A DNA stretch of 64,000 nucleotides, taken from NCBI GenBank assembly GCA_014155875.1, contig JACEFZ010025080.1, positions 252,001 through 316,000 on the forward strand, read 5' to 3'. The position numbers and the translations under genes were made by a program. Position 1 is the stretch's first letter; every line of letters begins with the position of its first letter. This document shows, piece by piece, positions 32,066-44,540 of this stretch. Origin of the DNA: Cepaea nemoralis. Taxonomy: Eukaryota > Mollusca > Gastropoda > Stylommatophora > Helicidae. Under the pieces are notes generated by a model that made no database searches, was not told where the DNA came from, and was given only the letters and a program-made list of their open reading frames with translations.

Positions 32066-32253
32066 TTTATAAACTCTTTGTCTATAGTTATTTACAGGCA
32101 TATGAGTTATAATAAATAATGATACAATCTTTAAGGCATTTTCATAATTATCATAAAAGTAATGCATCTATTTAAATAGTGAAAATTTTCTAACACATCT
32201 TTTTATGTTTTTAAAACCAGTGTTCATTACAAATAATGGATTTATCTTAGACC
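32066..32253. repeat. Direct repeat, copy 2
   Basis: Near-identical partner of 31287-31470, running straight into the GC-rich module at 32252. Confidence 0.9.
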
Positions 32254-32850
<597 letters not shown>

Positions 32851-32859
32851 ATATATATA

Positions 32860-33110
32860 TATATCTTTACGCTCATTTTACATATATCGTTAGTCTAATT
32901 TCGTATAGATCTTTCGTTTCATTATGTAAAGCTCCTTTGTCTCATGTCAGTTAAATCTTTTGTCTAATTCCTTATAGATGCATTGTTGCGTTTCATATAG
33001 ATCTGCTTTATTTCGTATAGATGTATGTCTCAGTTTATGAATATCTTTTATCTCACTGCGCATATATCTTTGTCTTATTTCAAGTCAAATTTCATAAAGA
33101 TTCGTTGCCA
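32860..33110. repeat. Degenerate ~22-bp tandem repeat, third locus
   Basis: Variants of gtctaatttcgtatagatct, about ten units, diverged from the loci at 24400 and 30525. Confidence 0.65.
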
Positions 33111-33167
33111 CATGTCAATTAGTTGTTACTGCCTCGGGGTGCCATCTCCTACGGCAGTCTTTTCTGT

Positions 33168-33571
33168 TCGTCTAGTTTAGTTTAGTTTAGTCGATGGATC
33201 AACATCACGGCACACGGGTGTAACCCATAAGTGCTCCGTTCTCCTCCTAACTCAAACCTGAGTTTGGAGAAACTCAGCTCAGTGCATGAACTCCGTAGCA
33301 CACGGCATGGATCTTGAAATACTGTGGGTAGATCTGTAACTAGAAATTTTGTCCTGGAACCGCTGTTAGGCTACTCTTTTTTGATCTCCAACTGCCAAGG
33401 GATTTTTTACGTGCGCAACAATACACACGGGCGTCCGATCTCACTACCCAGAGACCAGGGGAAATGTTACTAGAAGTCCACGTGAAAAAGTCCCAGTCGC
33501 CACCAGGGCTTGAACCCAGGGCCTCCAGCACTCGAGGCGAACACCATACCTCGAGACCATGCAGCCCCCAA
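33168..33571 (-). mobile_element. tRNA-derived SINE with (CTAAA)n tail
   Basis: The minus strand starts ggggctgcatggtctcgagg (A box) and has B box ccctgggttcaagccctggt, about 65 bp into a 400-bp body. It ends at 33168-33190 in four CTAAA repeats, a typical SINE/LINE tail. Confidence 0.75.
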
Positions 33572-33739
33572 TTCGGCTACCTTCATAGGGGTGACAACTG
33601 CAGACATTTGTCGATGACTTCATCTTTAAGTACCGTTGGTGAGACTTATGGCTCGAAGGTTTGGAGCGGTGGTTTGATATCCAATAACTCTACAGGCTTG
33701 AGTCTGTACTAATCGAGCCGATTCAGATAACGCTACAAT

Positions 33740-33894
33740 GTTTCTTGATAGTCTCACTTTGTCACGCGTTGGCAGATCTTATCTTTCCAACACTTCTTAC
33801 ATGTGTTGGACGAATCTCGTAGGTTATCGTTTAGGAAATCTGGTGGTACATATTATTTGTAGTTCTTTTTCAAACGAGGGTCGACCAAGATCAT
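33740..33894 (-). pseudogene. Remnant ORF of a Polinton/adintovirus-like element (third of three)
   Basis: On the minus strand a frame opens at an ATG (33894) and begins MILVDPRLKKNYK, followed by a stop, then continues in phase to a second stop at about 33755. It lies just downstream of the two other remnant ORFs in the same orientation. From memory, small proteins with a VDPRL start accompany the other two in integrated virus-like elements of invertebrates. The role is unknown, the copy is dead, and confidence is low. Confidence 0.4.
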
Positions 33895-33960
33895 TTCATT
33901 TCCTTTGTCATCTTTTTACATACGCAAGACACCTTTCATTCAGTACGTTTAGTATAGGCC

Positions 33961-34371
33961 TCAATAACGCCCATATTGAAACCGTCCTTGTTGCAAGATC
34001 TGTTTTCGCTTTTTTACTGAAAGGTTCTTTTTGGTGAACAATCTCAGACTCAGTAATATATGATCCGGCGTAAGGGGACGGTTACCTTTTAAAACATTGT
34101 GACAACATTCACAAAGTGTTCGGATGAGTTCTGTGGAGGCTGCTTTCATTACAACCTTGATGGCAGATGGATTTGCTCTGCACAGGAAGCTCAGCATTTC
34201 GATGTGTCGTCTCTGGTAGGACATGGTTTTACTTGGGAACGTAGAAAACTTTGTGCTTGTTGGTAAACATACTGTTGCGTAATCTGAGCTGATCTGGTGT
34301 ATCCTGACTAAGACTGAATAACCGATATCCATGTGAGGCAGATGCCACATCTTTACATCTTTCTTTGACAT
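33961..34371 (-). CDS. Virus-like element ORF, small basic protein (136 residues)
   Basis: Intact from ATG to stop, but it may not be expressed. The N-terminal third (MSKKDVKMWHLPHMDI...) looks fused or mutated. The central and C-terminal part, about residues 50-130, is helical and lysine-rich (RRHIEMLSFLCRANPSAIKV, ELIRTLCECCHNVLKGN, KKNLSVKKRKQILQQG). This resembles a small basic protein found in Polinton/adintovirus-type elements integrated in aquatic invertebrates, which I recall being proposed as a core or condensing protein. Its neighbours (an ATPase-like P-loop fragment upstream, a VDPRL frame downstream) support that origin. Confidence 0.5.
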   Translation of the reverse strand: MSKKDVKMWHLPHMDIGYSVLVRIHQISSDYATVCLPTSTKFSTFPSKTMSYQRRHIEMLSFLCRANPSAIKVVMKAASTELIRTLCECCHNVLKGNRPLTPDHILLSLRLFTKKNLSVKKRKQILQQGRFQYGRY

Positions 34372-34634
34372 ACGAAGTAATTCCAGGGTACATCTGCTTG
34401 GCTATTTGAGTAATCTCCTATCCGTCTCTCTTTTTTGTTTTTTTAAATTACAGTGTAATACAACTTCAGATTGATGATTCTTTTTTCTTAATTTTTTTTT
34501 CTGTAATAGGTTCTGTACAATATACGTAACACTGAGGTTGCAATGGTGACTTCCATTAGTAAATAATTTAGTAATTATGTCATCTGTCTATGACATTAGT
34601 TCATTTATGACCACTAGAAGCCGTCTATTCTCTG

Positions 34635-34850
34635 TCAACCTATATCAGGAAGGCCTTCATTACATTGGAAACTCTTCATTGTTTCGTACATGCGTTCCCA
34701 TTCCCCTAACACTGTGAAATCTTCTCTGGGATCGGGAAGATCATATCTGGGAGATGGGACAAAAGATTGGCACACTAAGAATGTTTTACCGCTGCCGGTT
34801 GGACCAGCGATGAGCACTGTGAATGGATGTTTTCATCTAGGATCAATACT
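34635..34850 (-). pseudogene. P-loop ATPase fragment of a virus-like element
   Basis: The minus strand reads KHPFTVLIAGPTGSGKTFLV upstream of and across the first Met (at 34817), then ...GEWERMYETMKSFQCNEGLP and stops at 34635. GPTGSGKT is a canonical Walker A motif near the N-terminus. No Walker B segment follows, so only about the first 70 residues remain. Such ATPases, which may package DNA into capsids, accompany the basic protein found next to it. The fragment cannot be functional. Confidence 0.55.
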
Positions 34851-34984
34851 AGTAATGATCACATAACTGTCGACTAGTCTCGTTTTAGACATATACTTTT
34901 ATAGTTTTGTGTGTGAGCCGTGTATTGATATGCTGCCGTGTTTCTTTTCTTGCATCAGTGTTTTGTACTATTAGTAATATTATT

Positions 34985-35215
<231 letters not shown>

Positions 35216-36229
35216 ATTTAAAAAATGCTTCTACTACTTGCGACATGCGAAGGTATCGATTTTCTCTCACTAACCACAAGTTGACCATTTCAGCTCAACA
35301 CTAGACAACCTTGATAAAACTTGAGAGAAGACACCTACCCAGTCCGCCCGATCTATCAGTCATCTACCTTTACCACTCTAATCGATTTTATGCGTCAAAA
35401 TAACTAAGTACTTACCAGTTATATACACCAACTATACACATATACCAGTCAAGAATCAGAAGGACATTTTTCACTATATACACAGAGCGGACACCACGCC
35501 CTCACTTCCACATGCCCATTCTCTCCATCGCTAAGACTGACTTGATTCTATATAACTCTTAAAACAGTTTGTTGTGTCTTTGGCAAGAGTAAGGTAATAT
35601 TGTTTACACACTAAATAATCCAATTCTAAGAGCGTGATGCTGTTTATTAAAATCTAAGCCATCCATATACTCACATAAATTCACCTACAAATGGTATTAT
35701 ACTGATTCTTACACCGAAAATTCGTAGGCCAGTAAGCCATGCCAATATTTCCACATACACCGCCAATAGTATGATAATGATGATGTGTATACCTGCTAAT
35801 CTCATATAAGGAGGTGTCTCAGTGGCAGAACCACACATACTCCGCAAGAGGCTCGATTTTGTGACGTCATTGGGTTAATATAGATATAAAGGAAACAATT
35901 GACGCCATACATGCTCCGCAGGAGTCTTCACTTTGTGACCTCAGTCGGAATAGTTTAGTAAGGATATATAAGTAAAACGTATCGCCTTCAGGCTCCAGTT
36001 CGCGTTGTCAGCCGGAGAATTCTGCCAAGGCTATATTTGGAGGCACTTGACGGAGCGGATCCTCATGTAGAAAACTACATGACATACTACTCCTATGGCG
36101 GAGATCAAGAATGGAGCTATACCCCTCCACAAAACCTGGGCTGAAATGTAGAGACCATGTGTTGCTCGTGCAGCATAATATCTCTTTCGGCTTGCCTAGT
36201 TTACTCCAGAGGAGTATATATCCCCAGGT
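35216..36229. other. No gene; divergent duplication with TATA-like motifs
   Basis: At about 35825-35965 an approximately 85-bp segment occurs twice (cacatactccgcaagaggct then catacatgctccgcaggagt; both continue with tttgtgac). Each is followed by a TATA-like string (agatataaagg, gatatataag). No ORF follows either. It could be a decayed promoter duplication. Confidence 0.35.
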
Positions 36230-37100
36230 GTTCTATACAAATATAAATGTATATAACAACTGAGCACACAGACACAGTTGACAGAAAAACCAGTTGTCTT
36301 CAACAAGACATTGCTGGGACAGGGTCAAGCTAGAAGTCTCCGTTTCAATGTAATTATGACATATTGATGTCAATGGTGATATATGATATGGTGATGATAT
36401 GATATATGATATATACATACATCGGCATGGCGCTGTGTCCCTATCTTCTTGACCAAGTAGAATCCTGTTGGTGACGTGGTCAAGGTCCCCAAGACTGCCT
36501 TTCTTTAAATGAATATGCATTTGGTTTATCAGTCTGGATCTACCAGGGGACATTTAGTCACAAAAATACCCATCTCATAGCTAACTGGCTACTGCGGCTG
36601 TTTTATATTCTGTTCAATGGGGAAAAAATCTTATTGTACAAGTCTTGGGGCGCACAGTGTATAAGATATTAGCCCTGTATTTGTATACACTATCTGGCGC
36701 GCGATGGTTGATGTGATCCTTATCACGTCGGCCGTCTGTACTTCTCTTAATATTTCATAGAACCCATTTAAGCGGGGTTGTCCAGGGAGCCCTGATCAAT
36801 GTGAAAACATTTCAGCGGAGATTCAATCACATTCCCACCGAGCAGGCAGGCAAGCGTCCTAATCACTGCCCTGTAGCGACTCCCACACATTCCTCAAGGC
36901 GTGTAAATTCCAGCGACTTTACGTATGCCAGGACACTGCTGGAATGAGAATTTACAGACTGTTTTCTCAAACGTCGCGTTTCAAGTATCTTTTGTTTATG
37001 GCGTGATCAGGCGACCACAAAGTGCCGCTAGAAGTGAAGACGGAAAGCACCAGACAATTCTGAAGCTGAACAAAACAATAGCGAGTATGTTTGTTATTGA
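36230..37100 (-). mobile_element. Dispersed element with internal tRNA-like segment, copy 2
   Basis: Reverse complement of 15520-16360 along its whole length. On the minus strand the tRNA-like part reads gggagtcgctacagggcagt (about 36890) with B-box-like gtgattgaatctccgctg at about 36820. It has a single copy of the 105-bp unit and no long G run. Confidence 0.75.
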
Positions 37101-37514
37101 TCCTTTATATCAATAAACACATTCTGTCTAAACTTCGTCGGATACAAACAAACGTCAATGAAATAATATGAAACAATTAACAGGGGTGGGAATGTAAATG
37201 TAATCAGAAACACGGTAATTTAAATGGATGACCAATTAATTAACCACACGCACCTCGTGTAGTGTTTTAATGCTATCAATCAACCTATCTATCAATCAAT
37301 CAAAATATGTGTAATTAGGGAGGATTTTCACAGGAAGCTAGTGCGATATCCATTATGCTGTTGCGGTTCCCTGACATAATAAAACTGCGAAAACCCAGAT
37401 CCCAAAGGACTAGGTTAATCAAGCATGATCCCAGGAAAACATGACTTTCAAGTGGAATTACACTAGTTGTTGATCGTTAGGCGTTGTGCTAACCTATTTA
37501 TTCTTGTGACAGCA
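37101..37514. other. No recognisable gene
   Basis: Nothing recognised except a short (ATCA)n-like patch at about 37275-37303. Confidence 0.35.
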
Positions 37515-37526
37515 AAATGTTGTTGG

Positions 37527-37557
<31 letters not shown>

Positions 37558-37570
37558 GCTGCTGCTGCTC
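37515..37570. repeat. (GTT)n/(GCT)n trinucleotide array
   Basis: Pure GTT repeats followed by GCT. The resulting poly-Cys frame is an artefact. Confidence 0.9.
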
Positions 37571-37735
37571 ACGAGTGAAGTTTTTCAGAGACTCTTGTAA
37601 GTCGTCACTAGAGCTACTGAGTTCGTGTTTTGTGCGACGCTTTCCACGCTGCGGAAAGAGACCTACCCATATGGGATAAAACCCGGTGCAATGAAGTCGA
37701 CCCTGTCAACTTTTACAGCGACTTTTTAAGTTGTT
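37571..37735 (+). mobile_element. SINE family B, 5'-truncated copy
   Basis: Matches the 3' body of the SINE at 27352-27604 (tgagttcgtgttttgtgcga, gaaagagacctacccatatg, gataaaacccggtg). The tRNA-like head is missing; the GTT array takes its place. Confidence 0.75.
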
Positions 37736-38009
37736 GTTGCTGCTGCTGTTGCTATTCTAGTACCAATTGATTATGATTGTACACTCTTGTAGGGCTTGAA
37801 GACTTGGGGACATGATGATGACTTGGTGTCCATACCGGTAGTCAGACAATAATCTCATTCCGAGCACGCTCTTGAGTTCTCCAAAAGTTGAGTGCAACCA
37901 CGTGGTTGCTGATTGTTTATCAGCACTGCTGGAGTTAGCAAACACACTTTAGAATTCTGGTAGCGTGTACAGTTTCAAGCCTCGACATAATCATCACAGC
38001 GAAGACTGT
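37736..38009. other. No recognisable gene
   Basis: A 62-residue minus-strand frame (37757-37945) shows no domain I recognise. Confidence 0.3.
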
Positions 38010-38200
38010 GTCTTTTATTTTACCGGCAAGATCGAAGGGAAGAGACCAAGGGGAAGACCGAGAGGTAATTACCTGGATGGCTTGGCCACGTGGAATGGTG
38101 GAGACAGGAACACGGATCTGATCCACGACACTGGTGATCGAGTCAGATGGCAGAACATGACCGCCCACGCTTGTCGGCATGGCACACGGTGGATGGATGG
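38010..38200 (+). pseudogene. RTE 3' end fragment with GGAT tail
   Basis: The plus strand encodes FTGKIEGKRPRGRPRGNYLD, GLATWNGGDRNTDLIHD and VRWQNMTAHACRHGT, the last 60 or so residues of the RTE polyprotein, followed by ggatggatgg. The minisatellite at 38200 starts at this tail. Confidence 0.85.
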
Positions 38201-38620
38201 AACAGTAGATAGTGCACAGGTTTACTACCATTCAATGGTGCACAGGTTTATTAACATTCAATGGTGCACTGGTGTAATAACAGTAGATAGTGCACAGATG
38301 TACTAACATCCAATGGTGCACAGGTTTACTAACATTCAATGGTTCACAGATTTACTTAACATTCAATGGTGCACAGGTTTACTAACAGTAGATAGTGCAC
38401 AGATTTACTATGATTCAATGGTGCACATGTTTATTAACAGTAGATAGTACACAGGCTTACTAAAAGTAGATAGTACATAGGTTTACTAACAGTAGATAAT
38501 GCATAGGTTTTCTAACAGTAGACAGTGCACAGGTTTACTATCATAAAATGGTACACATTTTTACTAATTAGTAGGTAGCACAGTTTTACTGTTAGTAGAC
38601 ACACATTACTAACTGAGTTT
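38200..38620. repeat. Minisatellite (gtgcacaggtttactaaca theme)
   Basis: About 14 units of roughly 27-30 bp alternating two linkers, cagtagatagtgcac and attcaatggtgcac. Traces reappear after a SINE (38870-38886) and after the mariner (40254-40275), so both inserted into or next to this array. Confidence 0.85.
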
Positions 38621-38621
38621 A

Positions 38622-38855
38622 CGCCGTTCTCCCTGGCTTAGGGATTAACGTTTTTCTTGGTAATCCCGTATATTCTCGTGAGTAACGCAGCTGCGAGAGA
38701 TTCGGTAGCGGATTGCGCCGCGTTGGTTACTTACGGGGCTATGTGAGCCGGTCGCTCAGAAAGCAATGGCAAGCTCTAAACGTAGTCTTGCCTAGTACAT
38801 CAACATCAGCTGAAAGGTGCTAGTGTTGACTGCAACGTCCTGTAAGGGATATGCA
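38622..38855 (+). mobile_element. SINE family A copy
   Basis: Head acgccgttctccctggctta, core cagaaagcaatggcaagctc, 3' end actgcaacgtcctgtaaggg. Inserted in the minisatellite. Confidence 0.8.
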
Positions 38856-38888
38856 ACATTTAAAAAAATATGCACAGGTTTACTAATA

Positions 38889-40251
38889 TTAGGAGCATTC
38901 ATTTGAAATCCGTTAGTGCCGCACCGCGCGTAATTGCGTACGTTGAACATGATCGTGTCATAGTCATGTGATAAGTACTTACCAATTAATAAAAGAGCAC
39001 GTGCTTATCGTCCCATGATGCATAGGTTCTGTTTCTGATCGTTGAGAAAATGGTCGGGTTGATCTAAATTCCGCCCAAAGAAACTCAAAGGGCGGTGATT
39101 CGGTTTATTTCATTTGAAGGATGTCGACCAGTGGACATTCATCGAAGAATGCAGGCAGCGTACGGTAACAAATGTGTATCGAAGACAACAGTGACAGACT
39201 GGGCACGAATGTTTCGGAAAAGACGTCAGTTCACGACAGATTTCGACGGCCGGGTTAAGCGCATATTGTTGCAACAGAAAAAAAAAAAAAAAACCATCGC
39301 CAAAATTGATGCAGCAATACAAATGAACCGTTGTCTAAGCATAAGTCCGCTAGCGAAAGAATTTTATGTGTCAATTGGGACAATTCAAAAGGTCGTTCGT
39401 AAGAAACTGCAATATCGGAAGGTGTGTTCACGATGGGTACCACGGATATTGACCGACCACCAAAAAGAGTGACGCATGGGATGGTGTTTGAACCACTTGC
39501 CGCGTTACAGAGGAGGGTGATGCATTTCTCTTCCGCATAATAGCAGACGATGAATCATGGTGTCACCACTTTGAGCCGAGCAGAAAAAGAGAGAGCATGC
39601 AACGGAAGCATGCTGGATCACCAAAAGCCGAAACATTCAAGTTACAGGCTTCCGCTGGTAAGGTTATGCTGAGCGCATTTTTTTAAATATGAAGGGCTAT
39701 TATTGGCCGACTTTAAAGAACCTGGTGTCAACATCAACTCTACCCACTACTTGGAAACTCTAGACAAGCTGCACAAAGCCATCAAGAATAAACGATCCGG
39801 CATGCTTTCTTGCGGTGTGATTTTGTTGCACGATAATGCTCTTTCCGCATGTTGCAAAGATTGTGCAGGAAGCTTGGAAGAAGTGGGAAATTCTGCACCA
39901 TCCGGCCAATAGCCCTGATTTGTCACCATGTGATTTTCATTTGTTCGGAGCTCTAAAAAACTTCTCTCAAGGGGCAACGATTTCACACAGATGCAGACGT
40001 AATGAACGCGATAAACACTTGGTTCAGTGAGCAAACTCAATCTTTATTATTTTTTTTTTGTGGACGGCATTCGCCGCCTACCTAAGCACTGGGATGCTTT
40101 CCTGAATGCCCACGGCGGCTTCTTCTGACCAATCCATTGTGCATAATTCATTCAAAATGAATGCTTTGTTGAATTCTACCACACTTGTTAATGTTTCTTT
40201 CATGCTTTTGTAATAAAGCCATTGGAACGGGTTTCAAATGAACGACCCTTA
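38889..40251 (+). mobile_element. Mariner-family DNA transposon, complete ends, dead
   Basis: 1363 bp, flanked by TA on both sides (38887-38888 and 40252-40253). The left end ttaggagcattcatttgaaa and the reverse complement of the right end taagggtcgttcatttgaaa form inverted repeats with about 5 mismatches over 26 bases. The size fits a full-length mariner. Confidence 0.9.
39080..40030 (+). pseudogene. Mariner transposase, frameshifted
   Basis: From 39095 the frame encodes an N-terminal HTH (FISFEGCRPVDIHRRMQAAY, SKTTVTDWARMF) and a second HTH around ISPLAKEFYVSIGTIQKVVR. After a stop at 39470 the catalytic segments appear in shifted frames: DESWCHHFEPS (first Asp, about 39550), VILLHDNA (second Asp, about 39835) and SPDLSPCDFHLFGALKNF (third Asp, about 39915), the DD34D arrangement of mariners. 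An A-run (39280-39293) and several frameshifts disrupt it. The protein would cut and paste the element at TA sites but cannot be made from this copy. Confidence 0.85.
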
Positions 40252-40284
40252 TACAATTGATGGTGCACATAATTATGAACATTC

Positions 40285-40964
40285 GAGGCTGCATAAAATG
40301 GGTTACTTGGCATCATCGGCACAGGAACATTGACCTGGTCCGCAAACTAGACAAATACCTGGATTTGGATTGGTAACTTGACATCATCGGCACAGGAACA
40401 TTGACCTGGTCCAGAAACTAGACAAATACCTGGATGGCTTGATCACTTGGCATCATCGGCACAGGAACATTGACCTGGTCCAGACTATAGACAAATACCT
40501 GGATGGCTTGGTCACTTGGCATCATCGGCACAGGAACATTGACCTCGTCCAGAAACTAGACAAATACCTGGATGCTTGATCACTTGGCATCATCGGCACA
40601 GGAACATTGACCTGGTCCAGAAACTAGACAAATACCTGGATGGCTTGATCACTTGGCATCATCGGCACAGGAACATTGACCTCGTCCAGAAACTAGACAA
40701 ATACCTGGATGGCCTGATCACTTGGCATCATCGGCACAGGAACATTGACCTCGTCCAGAAACTAGACAAATACCTGGATGGATTGATCACTTGGCACCAT
40801 CGGCACAGGAACATTGACCTGATCCAGAAACTAGACAAACACCTGGATGGCTTGGTCACTTGGCATCATCGGCACAGGAACATTGACCTCGTCCAGAAAC
40901 AAGACAAATACCTGGATGGCTTGATCACTTGGCATCATCGGCACAGGAATATTGACCTGGTCCA
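40285..40964 (+). repeat. 69-bp satellite derived from RTE coding sequence, left block
   Basis: About 10 units of exactly 69 bp; the frame repeats KYLDGLITWHHRHRNIDLVQ plus KLD, 23 residues. This matches the RTE C-terminus (KYLDGLALWHGRDRNTELIH at 49355-49410). Because 69 is a multiple of 3, long open frames result; they are not evidence of a gene. Confidence 0.95.
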
Positions 40965-42507
40965 TGTCCTGTTATTTTCCCGAGAGGAGATTGGAATCAA
41001 CAAGCACATCTTTAAACTTATTATCTGTTGGGATTATTGACTGACTTTGGTCTACACTCCTCTCTTCTGTTTTCCCTTCATATATTATTTCTTTCACTCT
41101 CTCTATTATTCCTCAACACATACTCCGACAACAGTTCCTTTCAACGATAGATAAAAGATTTATTAAAAAAAACTATGTCTGGTGTATGTATGGATATTGT
41201 CTATGTAGTTGGTATGTTCTTCTAGTGTGGTTGCCAGATATGAACTCTGAATGTCTATCAGCTGTGTTGCTTCTCGCCCTTTCATTCTTCAAGATCACAG
41301 GACAGCACATCAAACAGGACAGAGCTCACCCTGGATGATCCGTATGCTTGAGTCTGATGGTAAATCCGTTATTGAATGAAACAAAACTGTTCCCCACTAA
41401 TTCAATGTACCGTAATAAAAGTCCCGTAAGTTTATGACTGCGCCCGAGTCTGTTTCATGACGGTAAGTATCCAACATCGAAAAACCACCACATCGTCACA
41501 GTTCTTCCTATAGTTTTTTATTACTAGCACTGTTTTACTTGTCTATTCTTTCTTCCTTATGCATACAATACGTAGGTATTTTTAAGTATCCCTGCTTGCC
41601 ACAGGTTAACATCTTTTCCTTTAAGTGTTTTAGTGGTATATTCATTTGAGCATACAGTGTTCTGTATTTGAATTGATTATTTCTTCATCTTAAAAACATG
41701 TCCATGTTCTTTTTGGTTCTAAGTAAGTACTTTATTTGTTCAAGTGTAGTACTCTTCATCTCTTCTCTGCTTTCACTAAGAGATTGGAACCTGTGGGGAA
41801 GTATAACAGATCCAGTGATAAGCGTCCGCTCCTACTACTACTTATGCAAGTGTCCTTCTAAAGCCATAATGACAAGGCTTCCGAAGTGAACACCCGCATA
41901 AGACATATGAATTCACCAAAGTCTAAACTATCCACTAATAGAAAGCCAAGGTAAATGCTATTCACTCACATCTATATTCCTATGCTAAAACTATACTCTA
42001 ATATACCTTATAATAATCCTAGTCTGAATTGGGAGTACTAATGCACAATAGATACACAAACGTTCTTCTGAACGCAGCACCACCCTTTTCATAATCCTTT
42101 GTCTCATGAAACCCAAGAATCACACTAAACTTCCACAAAGAGGTGCCACTCTTTATAGGTCATTTTTGCCGCATAGTCCTTCACCTTGCTTGACCACCTC
42201 CAAGTCCCTACTTCATTATCACCGTTAGTGGAAAATTAATGGATCTGAAACTTTTCCATTATTCATACATCCAGACCGCAATATGCTGTCCAATAATGCT
42301 GTCTGCCTTTGTCGCAAACCTATTTTTCCACGCGACAGGTTACCTGTGCTGTCTGTGGCCCCTTCCGTCTTGACCTATAAACACATGCGCTGGTCACTCC
42401 GTTGTTGGTTACCCTTACTGCTTCGTTTGTTAACCCTTCTTCTACCTGGTTAGTCGGTGTATACAGTCGTCTATCTGGGAATCATTAACTCTCAGTATTT
42501 CACGACA
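40965..42507. mobile_element. LTR-like insertion (1543 bp) in the satellite, 4-bp target duplication
   Basis: Flanked by TCCA (40961-40964 and 42508-42511); joining the flanks restores the satellite unit exactly (gacctggtccagaaac). The insert starts TGTCCTG and ends CACGACA, that is TG...CA with inverted TGTC/GACA. It has no coding domain. A solo LTR is the simplest reading. aataaaag (about 41412) may be a polyadenylation signal. Confidence 0.75.
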
Positions 42508-44540
42508 TCCAGAAACAGACAAATACCTGGATGGCTTGATCACTTGGCATCATAGGCACAGGAACATTGACCTGGTCCGGAAACTAGACAAATACCTGGA
42601 TGGCTTGATCACTTGGCATCATAGGCACAGGAACATTGACCTGTTCCAGAAACTAGACAAATACCTGGATTTGGCTTGGTCACTTGACATCATCGGCACA
42701 GGAACATTGACCTGGTCCAAAAACAAGACAAATACCTGGATGGCTTGATCACTTGGCATCATAGGCACAGGAACATTGACCTGGTCCAGAAACTAGACAA
42801 ATACCTGGATGTGGTGTGGTCACTTGACATCATCGGCACAGGAACATTGACCTGGTCCAGAAACAAGACAAATACCTGGATGGCTTGATCACTTGGCATC
42901 ATCGGCACAGGAACATTGACCTGGTCCAGACTATAGACAAATACGTGGATGGCTTGATCACTTGGCATCATCGGCACAGGAACATTGACCTGGTCCAGAC
43001 TATAGACAAATACCTGGATGGCTTGGTCACTTGGCATCATCAGCACAGGAACATTGGCCTCGTCCAGAAACTAGACAAATACCTGGATGACTTGATCACT
43101 TGGCACCATCGGCACAGGAACATTGACCTGGTCCAGAAACTAGACAAATACCTGGATGGCTTGGTCACTTGGCATCATCGGCACAGGAACATTGACCTGG
43201 TCCAGACTATAGATAAATACCTGGATGGCTTGGTCACTTGCATCATCGGCACAGGAACATTGACCTCGGTCCAGAAACTAGACAAATACATGGATGGCCT
43301 GATCACTTGGCATCATCGGCACAGGAACATTGACCTCGTCCAGAAACTAGACAAATACTTGGATGGATTGATCACTTGGCATCATTGGCAGAGGAACATT
43401 GACCTGATCCAGAAACTAGACAACTACCTGGATGGCTTGATCACTTGGCATCATTGGCACAGGAACATTGACGTGGTCCAGACTATAGATAAATACCTGG
43501 ATAGCTTGGTCACTTGGCATCATCGGCACAGAAACATTGACCTCGTCCAGAAACTAGACAAATACCTGGATTTGGCTTGGTCACTTGACATCATCGGCAC
43601 AGGAACATTGACCTGGTCCAGACTATAGACAAATACCTGGATGGATTGATCACTTGGCATCATCGGCACAGGAACATTGACCTGGTCCAGACCATAGACA
43701 AATACCTGGATGACTTGATCACTTGGCATCATCGGCACAGGAAACATTGACCTGGTCCAGAAACTAGACAAATACCTGGATGGCCTTGATCACTTGGCAT
43801 CATCGGCACAGGAACATTGACCTGGTCCAGAACTATAGACAAATACCGTGGAATGGCTTGATCACTTGGCATCATTCGGCACAGGAACATTGACCTGGTC
43901 CAGACTATAGACAAATACCTGGATGGCTTGATCACTTGGCATCATCGGCACAGGAACATTGACCTCGACCAGAAACTAGACAAATACCTGGATGGCCTAA
44001 TCACTTGGCATCATCGACACAGGAACATTGACCTCGTCCAGAAACTAGACAAATACCTGGATGGGTTGATCACTTGGCATCATCGGCACAGGAAAATTGA
44101 CATGATCCAGAAACTAGACAAATACCTGGATGGCTTGATCACTTGGCATCATCGGCACAGGAACATTGACCTCGTCCAGAAACTAGACAAATACCTGGAT
44201 GGCTTGGTCACTTGGCATTATCGGCACAGGAACATTGACCTGGTCCAGACTATAGACAAATACCTGGATGGCTTGATCACTTGGCATCATAGGCACAGGA
44301 ACATTGACCTGGTCCAGAAACTAGACAAATACCTGGATGGCTTGGTCACTTGGCATCATCGGCACAGGAACATTGACCTCGTTCAGAAACTAGACAAATA
44401 CCTGGATGGCTTGGTCACTTGGCATCATCGGCACAGGAACATTGACTCGTCCAGAAACTAGACAAATACCTGGATGGCTTGGTCACTTGGCATCATCGGC
44501 ACAGGAACATTGACCTGGTCCAGAAACTAGACAAATACCT
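42508..44540 (+). repeat. 69-bp satellite derived from RTE coding sequence, right block
   Basis: About 29 further units. Variants include a 3-bp longer type (ggatttggcttggtcacttg) and cagactatagac versus cagaaactagac types that alternate, suggesting blockwise amplification. The array runs into an RTE 3' end at 44540. Confidence 0.95.

Noticed and set aside
37757..37945. 62-residue minus-strand ORF as a LINE piece
   Set aside because: Some hydrophobic and charged patterning but no motif I can tie to an RT or endonuclease.
42885..43628. 247-residue repeat protein as a host gene
   Set aside because: The 69-bp unit is a multiple of three and comes from RTE coding sequence, so openness is inherited; indels break it repeatedly along the array.
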